Shown piece after piece: positions 34,057-41,082 of a stretch of 64,000 bases of DNA. How positions within the stretch are numbered: the first letter of the stretch is position 1; every line of letters begins with the position of its first letter. The notes under the pieces were generated by a model. It did not search any database. It worked only from the letters and a program-made list of their open reading frames with translations, and was not told the origin of the DNA. Source of the stretch: Thermoplasmata archaeon (GTDB lineage: Archaea > Thermoplasmatota > Thermoplasmata > Lutacidiplasmatales > UBA184); assembly GCA_030043855.1 (NCBI GenBank), contig JASHWW010000005.1, positions 13,918 to 77,917 of the forward strand, given 5' to 3'. Position numbers and translations under genes: made by a program.

Positions 34057-34158
34057 TGAGACAAACCGAAAACAGGTCAGAGACGCGGGGTTCGGGGGTT
34101 ACCCCTCCGCCGGGTGGCGTGCCATTCACGGATGCGAGGGTCGTCCCGAATAAAAACG

Positions 34159-34167
34159 TTTGGCCAA
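34159..34167. repeat. TTTGGCCAA element, possible operator site 1
   Basis: A palindromic TTGGCCAA core next to an AT-rich run in the divergent spacer. It resembles three other TTGRNCCAA-type copies around the dual winged-helix gene. Confidence 0.35.
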
Positions 34168-34240
34168 CCCTCCGTTCTCGCCGGAAAACCGCCCCTCCGC
34201 TGTCGTTGCCCGCACGCCGCTCCCCTCGGGGACTTCCGAC

Positions 34241-34260
34241 TTTGAACCAATTCCTTAAAC
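34241..34260 (+). promoter_or_regulatory. TTTGAACCAA element plus TATA of the 3-TM protein gene
   Basis: TTTGAACCAA (34241-34250) abuts TTCCTTAAAC (34251-34260), whose TTAAA lies about 28 nt before the GTG at 34285. The repeat therefore sits at the BRE/upstream edge of the promoter. Confidence 0.5.
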
Positions 34261-34284
34261 CGTCGGACCGACTACTCGGCGACC

Positions 34285-34563
34285 GTGGGGCTCGCCGACC
34301 TCTTCGTGGCCGTCCTGATCGTCGGGATCTCGTGCATCAACGCGGCCGTCCCGTCGGCCGCCTTCGGACGGTCGCGCGATCCTCGGTTTCTCGTGCTCGC
34401 CGGCGCGAACGCCGTCTTCGCGGTCGTCGGGCTCCTCTGGGCGTGGGCCCAGCTGCCCCTCGGGCCCCCCGCGGGGCTCGGCGTCGACTTGCCGGTCGCC
34501 GTCCTGGTCCTCCTCGCCACGCTCCTCCTCCTCGCGACCACGTTGTGGCCCCGACGCGACTGA
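34285..34563 (+). CDS. Small three-helix membrane protein
   Basis: 92 residues with three hydrophobic segments (about 4-24, 34-57 and 66-86), short loops and a basic C-terminal end. No family is recognised. GTG start 25-30 nt below a TATA element suggests a leaderless mRNA. It ends 3 nt before the dual winged-helix regulator and probably shares a transcript with it; archaea often pair a small membrane protein with a cytoplasmic winged-helix regulator. Confidence 0.65.
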   Translation: MGLADLFVAVLIVGISCINAAVPSAAFGRSRDPRFLVLAGANAVFAVVGLLWAWAQLPLGPPAGLGVDLPVAVLVLLATLLLLATTLWPRRD

Positions 34564-34566
34564 GCG

Positions 34567-35094
34567 ATGGAGGACGACCCGCTCGCCCTCGCCACGCGGC
34601 GCCGAATCTACGAGGCGGTGCGTCGGGCGCCGGGCGCCGGAGCGCGCGAGACCCAGCGCGCGGCCGGAACCGGCTGGGGCGAGACGACGTACCATCTCGA
34701 CCGGCTCACCGACGCGGGACTCGTGCACCGGGAGCGGAGTGGCCACCAGGACCACTACTTCGTCGCGGACGTTCCGCTCGGGGACCGGCGGCTGCTCGGC
34801 CTCACGCGGTCCGCTTCGGCCCGGCGACTGTTGGTCACCCTCCTCGAGACTGACGAACCGACGATTCCCGAACTGACCGACCGCACCGGCCTGAGCGAGG
34901 GCCGCCTCTCGGTCCACCTGCGTCGTATGATCGAGACCGGAGTGGTCCGCACGGGCCGGCGGGAGCGGTGGAGGACGTTCGAGCTCGTCGACCGCGAGCG
35001 GGTCCGTCGCCTCCTCGTCACCTACCGGGACGGTCTCGGCGACTCGGCGATCGAAGGGGTCCTGGCGGCGTGGTCGGAGCTGTTCCGACCGTGA
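34567..35094 (+). CDS. Dual winged-helix transcriptional regulator
   Basis: 175 residues with two consecutive winged-helix domains: about 8-68 ('GARETQRAAGTGWGETTYHLDRLTDAGLVHRE') and about 85-150 ('TIPELTDRTGLSEGRLSVHLRRMIETGVVRTG'), each with a recognition helix and a wing. There is no ligand domain. It probably binds the TTGRNCCAA-type elements repeated on either side of it. It follows the 3-TM protein by 3 nt and precedes the secreted-protein gene. Confidence 0.82.
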   Translation: MEDDPLALATRRRIYEAVRRAPGAGARETQRAAGTGWGETTYHLDRLTDAGLVHRERSGHQDHYFVADVPLGDRRLLGLTRSASARRLLVTLLETDEPTIPELTDRTGLSEGRLSVHLRRMIETGVVRTGRRERWRTFELVDRERVRRLLVTYRDGLGDSAIEGVLAAWSELFRP

Positions 35095-35103
35095 ACCGGC
35101 GGG

Positions 35104-35134
35104 TTTGGACCAACGGATTCCGCCCTTGAACCAA
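35104..35134. repeat. Paired TTTGGACCAA / TTGAACCAA elements, possible operator
   Basis: TTTGGACCAA (35104-35113) and TTGAACCAA (35126-35134) lie about two helical turns apart, just after the regulator stop and before the ATG at 35171. The second copy runs into CCAAAAACG, a weak TATA candidate. Confidence 0.5.
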
Positions 35135-35170
35135 AAACGGGGTGGTCGTCCTCCGCCCTGCTTCCTCCCG

Positions 35171-36151
35171 ATGACGAACGGGATGCGCCGCTCCGGGCGC
35201 CTCGGCGCGCGGTTCCCCCGGCGCGCTGCGATGCCGATCGCCGTCCTCCTCGGAGTCGCCGTCCTGTTCGTCGTTCCCACGGGCGCGATCGCCGGCGCTC
35301 CCACCACGGTCTGGGGAGGGTCCTCCGCGTCCTGGACCAACGGCCTGGTCCTGTGCGTGTTCGCCCCGTCCGCCCCGTCCGTCGGCGCGTCGGCGCTGGC
35401 CCGCCCGAACACCGGGATGACCTTGTCCGTCGAGTCGATGGCCGAAGTCTCCAGCGGCGGTTCGACCGTGGCCTCCGCCGACCTCGCCAACGCGACGTGG
35501 TCCGTGGCGAATCTCTCGTCCGACGACGCCTACGACCTGGCGTACTTCGCGAACGCCTCCGTCATCGGGGCGGGCGCCGCCGCCGACGGCACCGTGGCGA
35601 TGCAGGTCCAGTTCGTCCTTCCGGCGTACGCGGAGGAGGGAGCCCCCGCGCCGAACGCCGTCGTCGTCGCGCTCAACGTCTCGGGATGGCCCTGGCAGGC
35701 CCCCACCGACCATCTGATCCTCACGTTCGCCGCGCAGCCGTCGTTCCCCACGGCCGAGCACCTCATCCTCGGTGCGGCCGGTGGGCCCCTGGTCGCGGGC
35801 GCCTCGACGAGTTCGGGGGCGACCTTCGAACAGCTGTTCGGCGCCGCGTCGGCCAACGCGACGCCCGCCGGCGGCGGAACGGTCGCAGTGCCGGCGACCG
35901 CCACCGTCGCCGGGAGTTCCGCCGCCGCGACTGTGTCGGTCGCGTTCGGCGACTCCGCCGGCGCGTACTCCGCCCTCTCCTACGCGGCCCAGGTCACGAT
36001 CGTCTTTCCCCCATCGATCGCCGGCATCCCGACGGTCGACCTGGTTGCCGTCGGCGCGGCCGCGGCCGTGGTCTCCCTGGTGCTCGCGGCGGGCGTCCGT
36101 CGGATTCGGCGGGGCCCGTCCAACCTGACCTACGTGGAGGAGGAACCGTGA
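35171..36151 (+). CDS. Secreted/membrane-anchored Ser/Ala/Thr-rich protein
   Basis: 326 residues. A basic start plus a hydrophobic signal segment (about 20-42) precede a long extracellular region rich in Ala, Ser, Thr, Val and N-x-S/T sequons. A C-terminal helix ('LVAVGAAAAVVSLVLAAGV') and an RRIRRG stop-transfer tail follow. It looks like a cell-surface beta-rich protein; no known domain is seen. ATG 35171 gives a proper signal sequence. Its stop overlaps the next gene by 4 nt. Confidence 0.7.
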   Translation: MTNGMRRSGRLGARFPRRAAMPIAVLLGVAVLFVVPTGAIAGAPTTVWGGSSASWTNGLVLCVFAPSAPSVGASALARPNTGMTLSVESMAEVSSGGSTVASADLANATWSVANLSSDDAYDLAYFANASVIGAGAAADGTVAMQVQFVLPAYAEEGAPAPNAVVVALNVSGWPWQAPTDHLILTFAAQPSFPTAEHLILGAAGGPLVAGASTSSGATFEQLFGAASANATPAGGGTVAVPATATVAGSSAAATVSVAFGDSAGAYSALSYAAQVTIVFPPSIAGIPTVDLVAVGAAAAVVSLVLAAGVRRIRRGPSNLTYVEEEP

Positions 36152-36360
36152 CGAACGAGGAGCGCGAAGCGTCGACGTTCGCCGACTGGACCGTGCGCCT
36201 GGAGTGCGGCCACCGCGTGGCCGTCCCGTACGGAGTGGCGGTTCCGGCCATGGCAGCCTGCCTCGTCCATCACCAGGAGGTCTGTCCCCAGGACGCCTTT
36301 GCCGATCCCGCCGAGTTCGGGGTCGCCCTCCCGATCCCCCGGGGGGCGTCGTTCCCATGA
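36148..36360 (+). CDS. Small Cys/His protein between two surface-protein genes
   Basis: 70 residues. C20-x-H22 and C38-x2-H41-H42-x3-C46 could form a zinc or haem/metal site. There is no signal peptide, so it is probably cytoplasmic. GTG start shares GTGA with the upstream secreted protein, and its stop shares ATGA with the cupredoxin gene, so it is locked into the operon. Function is unknown. Confidence 0.6.
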   Translation: MTNEEREASTFADWTVRLECGHRVAVPYGVAVPAMAACLVHHQEVCPQDAFADPAEFGVALPIPRGASFP

Positions 36361-36986
36361 GCGACCGATCCCGGGTTGGACCTGGCCGGACCCTCGCGGT
36401 CCTCACGGGGGCGGCGCTCCTGCTCTTGACCCTGCTGGCCGCCCGGGGCGTAGGCGTCGCCGCGGCCGCCTCTCCGGCGGCCTCCCCCGCGGCCGAGTTC
36501 GTCAACGTTAGCGCGACGAGTGTCCTTTCGTTCCAGCCGGGATCGTTCGATGTTCTCCCGGGCGCCACCGTCCACCTCGTCGTGACCCAGCTCGCGAATT
36601 TCAACCACACGTTCACGCTCTCGTCGGTCGTCAACGTCACGATCCCGAGCACCGACAACGCGAGCGCCGTCGCCGCGTTCTTCAACGCGCATCCCCCGAT
36701 CGTCAACCTCTCGCTCGGCTCGACGGTCGGCACCGAGTTTTCGGACACGTTCGTCGCGCCGTCGACCCTCGGGGCGTACGAGTTCGTCTGCCTGATCCAC
36801 TTCCCCACGATGATCGGAGAGATGCAGGTCGTGGCGACCTTGCCCGGGCCGTCCAGCACGACCTCGGCGATCTCGACCACCGAGCTCGTGGCGATCGGGG
36901 TGGGACTCCTCGTGGTCGTCGTCGTGATCGTGCTCGTGGTTCGATCTCGCAAGCGCCGCGCGGGTGGCAAGACTCCCCCGGCCTAG
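36357..36986 (+). CDS. Membrane-anchored cupredoxin-like protein
   Basis: 209 residues. A signal segment (about 10-38) leads to a plastocyanin-like barrel and a C-terminal membrane helix (about 175-200) with a Arg/Lys-rich tail. Type-1 copper ligands are plausible: H84 in 'NFNHTFTL', C145 and H148 in 'FVCLIHFPTM', and M152 (or M156). Probable role is electron transfer at the outer face of the membrane. No oxidase subunit is adjacent. Confidence 0.75.
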   Translation: MSDRSRVGPGRTLAVLTGAALLLLTLLAARGVGVAAAASPAASPAAEFVNVSATSVLSFQPGSFDVLPGATVHLVVTQLANFNHTFTLSSVVNVTIPSTDNASAVAAFFNAHPPIVNLSLGSTVGTEFSDTFVAPSTLGAYEFVCLIHFPTMIGEMQVVATLPGPSSTTSAISTTELVAIGVGLLVVVVVIVLVVRSRKRRAGGKTPPA

Positions 36987-37011
36987 TCCCGCGTCGCATG
37001 GGGAGGCGGCC

Positions 37012-38949
37012 GTGGCAGTCCCCTGGAGCGTCTCCCCGGAGCCGATCCGGGAACTCTCGGGCGGCGTGGTCGCCTACAACGAGGAGGCGAACCTGCGCGG
37101 CGCGGTCCGGTCGCTCCTGGACCAGCACCTCCCCGACGGGGTTCGCTGGAGGAACGTCTGGGTCGTCGCGAGCGGATGCACGGACGGGACCGTCGGCGTG
37201 GCCGAGACCCTCGCGTCGGAAGATCCGCGCATCCGCGTCCTGGTCGAGTCCGACCGGGGCGGGAAGGCGCGGGCCCTCGGCGCCGTGTTCGCCCGCGCCG
37301 AGGGAGATGCGCTCGTCCTGCTGAACTCCGACGCCCGGGCCGAGCCGGGGGCCGTCGCCCACCTGGTCTCGGTCGCGTCCGGGAAGTCCGCCCCCTACGC
37401 GGTGATGGGGCGGCCGGTGGTCCCCGCGACGGTCGGCGGCCCGTGGTCCCCGATGCTGCGGTGGATGTGGGAGCTGCACCACGAGTTCCACCTCGAACTG
37501 CTGGCCGACGGACGGGGCGGCCACCTCTCCGACGAGCTGTTGCTGCTGAGCCTCCCGACGGTCGTTCCACCGCCGGCAGGAACCATCAACGACGGGTCGT
37601 ACCTCGCCGTCTGGTTGGCGCAGCACGCCGGGGGTCGGTGGTACGCCCCGGACGCTCGCGTTGCGATCCAGATCCCGTCCCGGCTGAGGGACCATCTGCA
37701 CCAGCGCCGGCGGATCCACGTCGGCAACGGACAGGTCGCTTCGCTGCTCCGCACACCGCCGGCCACGATCCCCGAGCAATTCTTCCGACGGCCCGCGGCG
37801 ACGCTGCGCCTGCTGCGCCGTCTGCTGGCGCGACCGAACGGAGTCCGGGACTTCGGTCGACTCGCCGCAGCGGAACTCGCCTCGTACGGCCTCGCCGCGT
37901 GGGACCTCTTGCCCCCACGACGCGATCACGTCCGCTGGCAACGGATTGAGCTGCCGTCGTCCGGATCGGCGCCCTCCGCTCCGGCCGAGTCGGAGACCCG
38001 GGACTCCGACGGGACGGAACGACGGGTCGCGGCGATGCTCCGCGTGGCGCGACAGTTCGACACGGGACTCGACCTCGCACGACTTCGGGACCTCCTTCCC
38101 GCCGACGGGCCCGCGACCCCGGCGGCCGTCGAGCGCTGGATCCTCGAGCGGCCCACGATCGGGCGACTGGACGCGGGGCGCATCTTTGCCCCCGAGGCCG
38201 AGGGCCGAGGGACGGCGGACCGGGAGCGGCGCGCGGCGGCGTACCGTCGGTACGCGACCGCGGTCGTGGAAGGCCCGCTCGGCTTCGCCGCCCCCCTGGT
38301 CCGATGCGTCGGCGTGAGCGGGTCGGTCGCGTACGGCGAAGCGCGCCCCGGCGATGACCTCGACCTGTTCGTGGTGCCGCGGACCGGTGCCCTCTGGTGG
38401 TTCCTGCTCCGCGCGTACGTCCACCTGCGTCTCGCGCCGCCCGTCGCGGTGGACGGCGAACGGCCCGAGGTCTGCCTGAACTACGTGGTGGAGGACGCGT
38501 CCGCGGCTCGGGAGTTCGCGGCCCGCGACGGACTGCTCTACGCGCGCGAGGCGCTCTCCGTCCGCGCGATCGCGGGCGATCCGTACTACCGCGGGCTCCT
38601 CGCATCGGCCCCGTGGATGCGCTCCGAGCTTCCCCGTCTGTGGGACCAGCGGAGCGCGGACCCCGGGGGGATCGACCCCCAACCCGCCCCGCGGGGGATC
38701 CGGCTGCTCAACGCGCTCGTCTTCCCGTTCCTCGCCACGTACCTGCAGCTGGTCGGTCTGGTCCGGAGCTCGCACGGACGCCGCGCCCGTGGAGCCGATG
38801 GCGAGTTCCGGACCGAAACCGCGCTCCACCGGGTCGCGTTCGCTTCGCGACGGTTCGAGCGGCTCCGGTCGGACTACGGCGAGCGCCGATCCGTGGACTC
38901 GCCGGCCGATGCGACGCCGGCCCCGTCGGGGGCTCCGGCGGCCCGGTGA
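37012..38949 (+). CDS. GT2 glycosyltransferase fused to an MNT-type nucleotidyltransferase
   Basis: 645 residues in two parts. The N-terminal half (about 10-290) is a GT-A glycosyltransferase 2: 'SGGVVAYNEEANL', 'VVASGCTDGTV', 'LLNSDARAEPGAV' (DxD position) and 'HQRRRIHVGNG'. After a linker and helical region, the C-terminal part has 'CVGVSGSVAYGEARPGDDLDLFVV' near residue 440, the GSxAxG...DxD signature of pol-beta-like nucleotidyltransferases. GTG 37012 is chosen with GGGGAGGCGG just upstream. First gene of a four-gene overlapping operon. The fusion is unusual. Confidence 0.8.
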   Translation: MAVPWSVSPEPIRELSGGVVAYNEEANLRGAVRSLLDQHLPDGVRWRNVWVVASGCTDGTVGVAETLASEDPRIRVLVESDRGGKARALGAVFARAEGDALVLLNSDARAEPGAVAHLVSVASGKSAPYAVMGRPVVPATVGGPWSPMLRWMWELHHEFHLELLADGRGGHLSDELLLLSLPTVVPPPAGTINDGSYLAVWLAQHAGGRWYAPDARVAIQIPSRLRDHLHQRRRIHVGNGQVASLLRTPPATIPEQFFRRPAATLRLLRRLLARPNGVRDFGRLAAAELASYGLAAWDLLPPRRDHVRWQRIELPSSGSAPSAPAESETRDSDGTERRVAAMLRVARQFDTGLDLARLRDLLPADGPATPAAVERWILERPTIGRLDAGRIFAPEAEGRGTADRERRAAAYRRYATAVVEGPLGFAAPLVRCVGVSGSVAYGEARPGDDLDLFVVPRTGALWWFLLRAYVHLRLAPPVAVDGERPEVCLNYVVEDASAAREFAARDGLLYAREALSVRAIAGDPYYRGLLASAPWMRSELPRLWDQRSADPGGIDPQPAPRGIRLLNALVFPFLATYLQLVGLVRSSHGRRARGADGEFRTETALHRVAFASRRFERLRSDYGERRSVDSPADATPAPSGAPAAR

Positions 38950-39899
38950 GTCGAACGATGGCGACCGCCTCGATCAGCGATTACGAAGGGTTCGATTTCG
39001 CATCGCTCTGGCATCGTCGCGAACGGGTGACCGAGGTCGAGCAGCGGTTCCTCGTGGCGGCCCTCGCCGGCGCCGATCGTCGTCGGGTTCTCGAGCTCGG
39101 GGCCGGGTTCGGCCGCTTGACTCCGACCCTCGCCCGGATCGGGGGAGAGGTGGTCGCGACGGACTTCGACCGGGGCAGCCTCGAGCGGATGCGGACCGCC
39201 GAGGGCAGCGCGCCCCGGTTCGTCCGCATCGCAGCGAACCTGTACCACCTCCCGTTCGTCGACGGCGCGTTTCCGGCCGCCACGATGGTTCGGGTCTACC
39301 ATCATCTCGACGACCCGGTCGCCGCGCTCTCCGAGTTGCGTCGCGTCCTCGCCCCGGGCGGGCAGGTGCTCGTCTCGTACAACCCGAAGCCGTCCGTGGG
39401 CACGCTGGTCAACGATATCCAGCGCGCCCTCCGTCCGACCGCCGAGTTCCGGTCGATCACGTTCTCCCGGGAGCGCCATCTCGAGCTGCCGCCCGATCCG
39501 TTTCCCGTCCACGTGGGCCCGCGCGCCGAGTTCGCCGACGTCGTCCGGTCCGCCGGGTTCGCGATCGCGTCGGAGCGCGTTTCCGGCCTCGAGGAGTACT
39601 ACCTGATGCGCTTCGTTCCGGCGGAGGTCTTCGTCCGGGTCGGTACCGCCCTCGGCCGCGCTCCGGGGTTCCCGATGCGATTCGCCTTGCTGCGGGCCCC
39701 CGGCGCTCCCCCCGGACGTCTGGTCCCGGCGTCCGAGCTACTCGCTTGCCCCCGCTGCCGCGCTCCCGTCGCGGGGACCGAGGCGGGGGCGGCGTGCTCG
39801 TCGTGCGGGTTCTTCGGCGAGGCACGCGACGGGGTCCTCGACCTGCGGTACGTCCCGGACGGAGCGACCCGGTGGCGGGGAGCCGGACATGCTCGCTGA
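38946..39899 (+). CDS. SAM-dependent methyltransferase with C-terminal Trm112-like zinc ribbon
   Basis: 317 residues. Motif I is 'VLELGAGFGR' (48-57), acidic post-I 'VATDFDRG' and 'YHHLDDPVAAL'. The C-terminus has CPRC...CSSC (from about 267) followed by 'DGVLDLRY', resembling Trm112-like ribbons that activate methyltransferases in trans; here it is fused in cis. GTG in a GTGA overlap with the GT2 fusion; ATG 38958 is an alternative. The substrate is probably a sugar or lipid of the same pathway. Confidence 0.8.
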   Translation: MSRTMATASISDYEGFDFASLWHRRERVTEVEQRFLVAALAGADRRRVLELGAGFGRLTPTLARIGGEVVATDFDRGSLERMRTAEGSAPRFVRIAANLYHLPFVDGAFPAATMVRVYHHLDDPVAALSELRRVLAPGGQVLVSYNPKPSVGTLVNDIQRALRPTAEFRSITFSRERHLELPPDPFPVHVGPRAEFADVVRSAGFAIASERVSGLEEYYLMRFVPAEVFVRVGTALGRAPGFPMRFALLRAPGAPPGRLVPASELLACPRCRAPVAGTEAGAACSSCGFFGEARDGVLDLRYVPDGATRWRGAGHAR

Positions 39900-41082
39900 C
39901 GCGCGTCCGCCCGGCTCGGACGCCGAGCTTCCGCACCTGGAGCTCGTTCGGGAGAGCGGGCGCCTCCCGCTCGGGTTCGTGTCCGACGGCGCCGATGTCC
40001 TCCTGATCGCCCGGGATCGATCGGCGCGGTGGCCGACCGAGATCCTCCGGGACGGAGCGGTGGAGCTGGCGGTCGGAGAGCGGCAGGTCCGCGGCGCTCC
40101 GGAGCTCGTCACGGACCCGGACGAAAAGCAGCGGGCGACGAGCCTGTTCCGGGCGAAGTACGGAGCGGTCGGATTCGAGAAGTGGTACTCGCATCCGGCC
40201 CGGATCGTCCGGGTGGTCGTGGGGGACGGACCGCCGTCGGTCGACCCGCCGGGTCAGTACCGCCGATGGCTGGAGGCGGAATTCGACAACGTCGCCGACG
40301 ACTACGATCGACACATCACCGGCAACCGCGTCAACCGATTGCTCCGGGACCGGTCGCTGGCGGAGCTGCGCCGGGCATTCCGCGGCCGCCACCGGCTGCT
40401 CGAGATCGGGTGCGGCTCGGGGATGGAGACGCTGCCGTTGCTGGAGGACGGGCACGAGCTCGTCTGCGTCGACCTCTCGGCCCGGATGCTGGACGTGGTC
40501 CGGGCGAAGGCGCGGGCGGCCGGCCGCTCCGAGGCTCTGACCACGTTTCGGTCGACCGCGGGCGACCTCTCGCGACTCACGCCGGACCTCGGCGAGGGCG
40601 CGGTCGATGGGGCCTACTCGACGTACGGCGCGTTGAACTGCGAGGCGCACCTCGACCGGGTGGCGCTCGCCCTCGGCGGCCTGCTGCCCGCCGGAGCCCC
40701 GTTCGTGGCGGGGGTCTACAACCGCTGGTGCCTCTTCGAGCTCGCGGGCTACGGGCTGACCGGTCGTCTGCGTCGCGCGTTCGGGCGCACCGGCTCGCCC
40801 GTTCCGGTCGGCGCTTCCCGGTTCTGCGTCGACGTCTTCGCGTACTCCTGGCCCGAGTTCCGTCGCCGGTTCGCCCCCTGGTTCGAGGTCCGGCGGGTCG
40901 AGGCGGTCCCCGTCCTGCTGCCGCCGTCGGACCTCGCCGGATACGCCGATCGGTTCGATCGGGGGTGGGCCGCGCTGCGGCGGCTCGACGCGGCGGTCGG
41001 GCAGCGGTGGCCGTTCTTTGGGTTCGGCGACCACTTCCTCGCGACGTTCGCCCGACGTGCGGGGCCGTCGGGAGCCGGATGA
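39889..41082 (+). CDS. Deazaflavin-dependent-nitroreductase-like barrel fused to SAM methyltransferase
   Basis: 397 residues. Residues about 20-115 ('WPTEILRDGAVELAVGERQVRGAPELVTDPDEKQ...') resemble the split-barrel of F420-dependent nitroreductase/quinone reductase proteins. A class I methyltransferase follows, with motif I 'LLEIGCGSGMETL' near 172, 'CVDLSARML' and 'YSTYGALN'. The barrel assignment is moderate; the methyltransferase is clear. ATG overlaps the upstream gene by 11 nt and the stop overlaps the DUF2079 start by 4 nt. Confidence 0.75.
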   Translation: MLADARPPGSDAELPHLELVRESGRLPLGFVSDGADVLLIARDRSARWPTEILRDGAVELAVGERQVRGAPELVTDPDEKQRATSLFRAKYGAVGFEKWYSHPARIVRVVVGDGPPSVDPPGQYRRWLEAEFDNVADDYDRHITGNRVNRLLRDRSLAELRRAFRGRHRLLEIGCGSGMETLPLLEDGHELVCVDLSARMLDVVRAKARAAGRSEALTTFRSTAGDLSRLTPDLGEGAVDGAYSTYGALNCEAHLDRVALALGGLLPAGAPFVAGVYNRWCLFELAGYGLTGRLRRAFGRTGSPVPVGASRFCVDVFAYSWPEFRRRFAPWFEVRRVEAVPVLLPPSDLAGYADRFDRGWAALRRLDAAVGQRWPFFGFGDHFLATFARRAGPSGAG

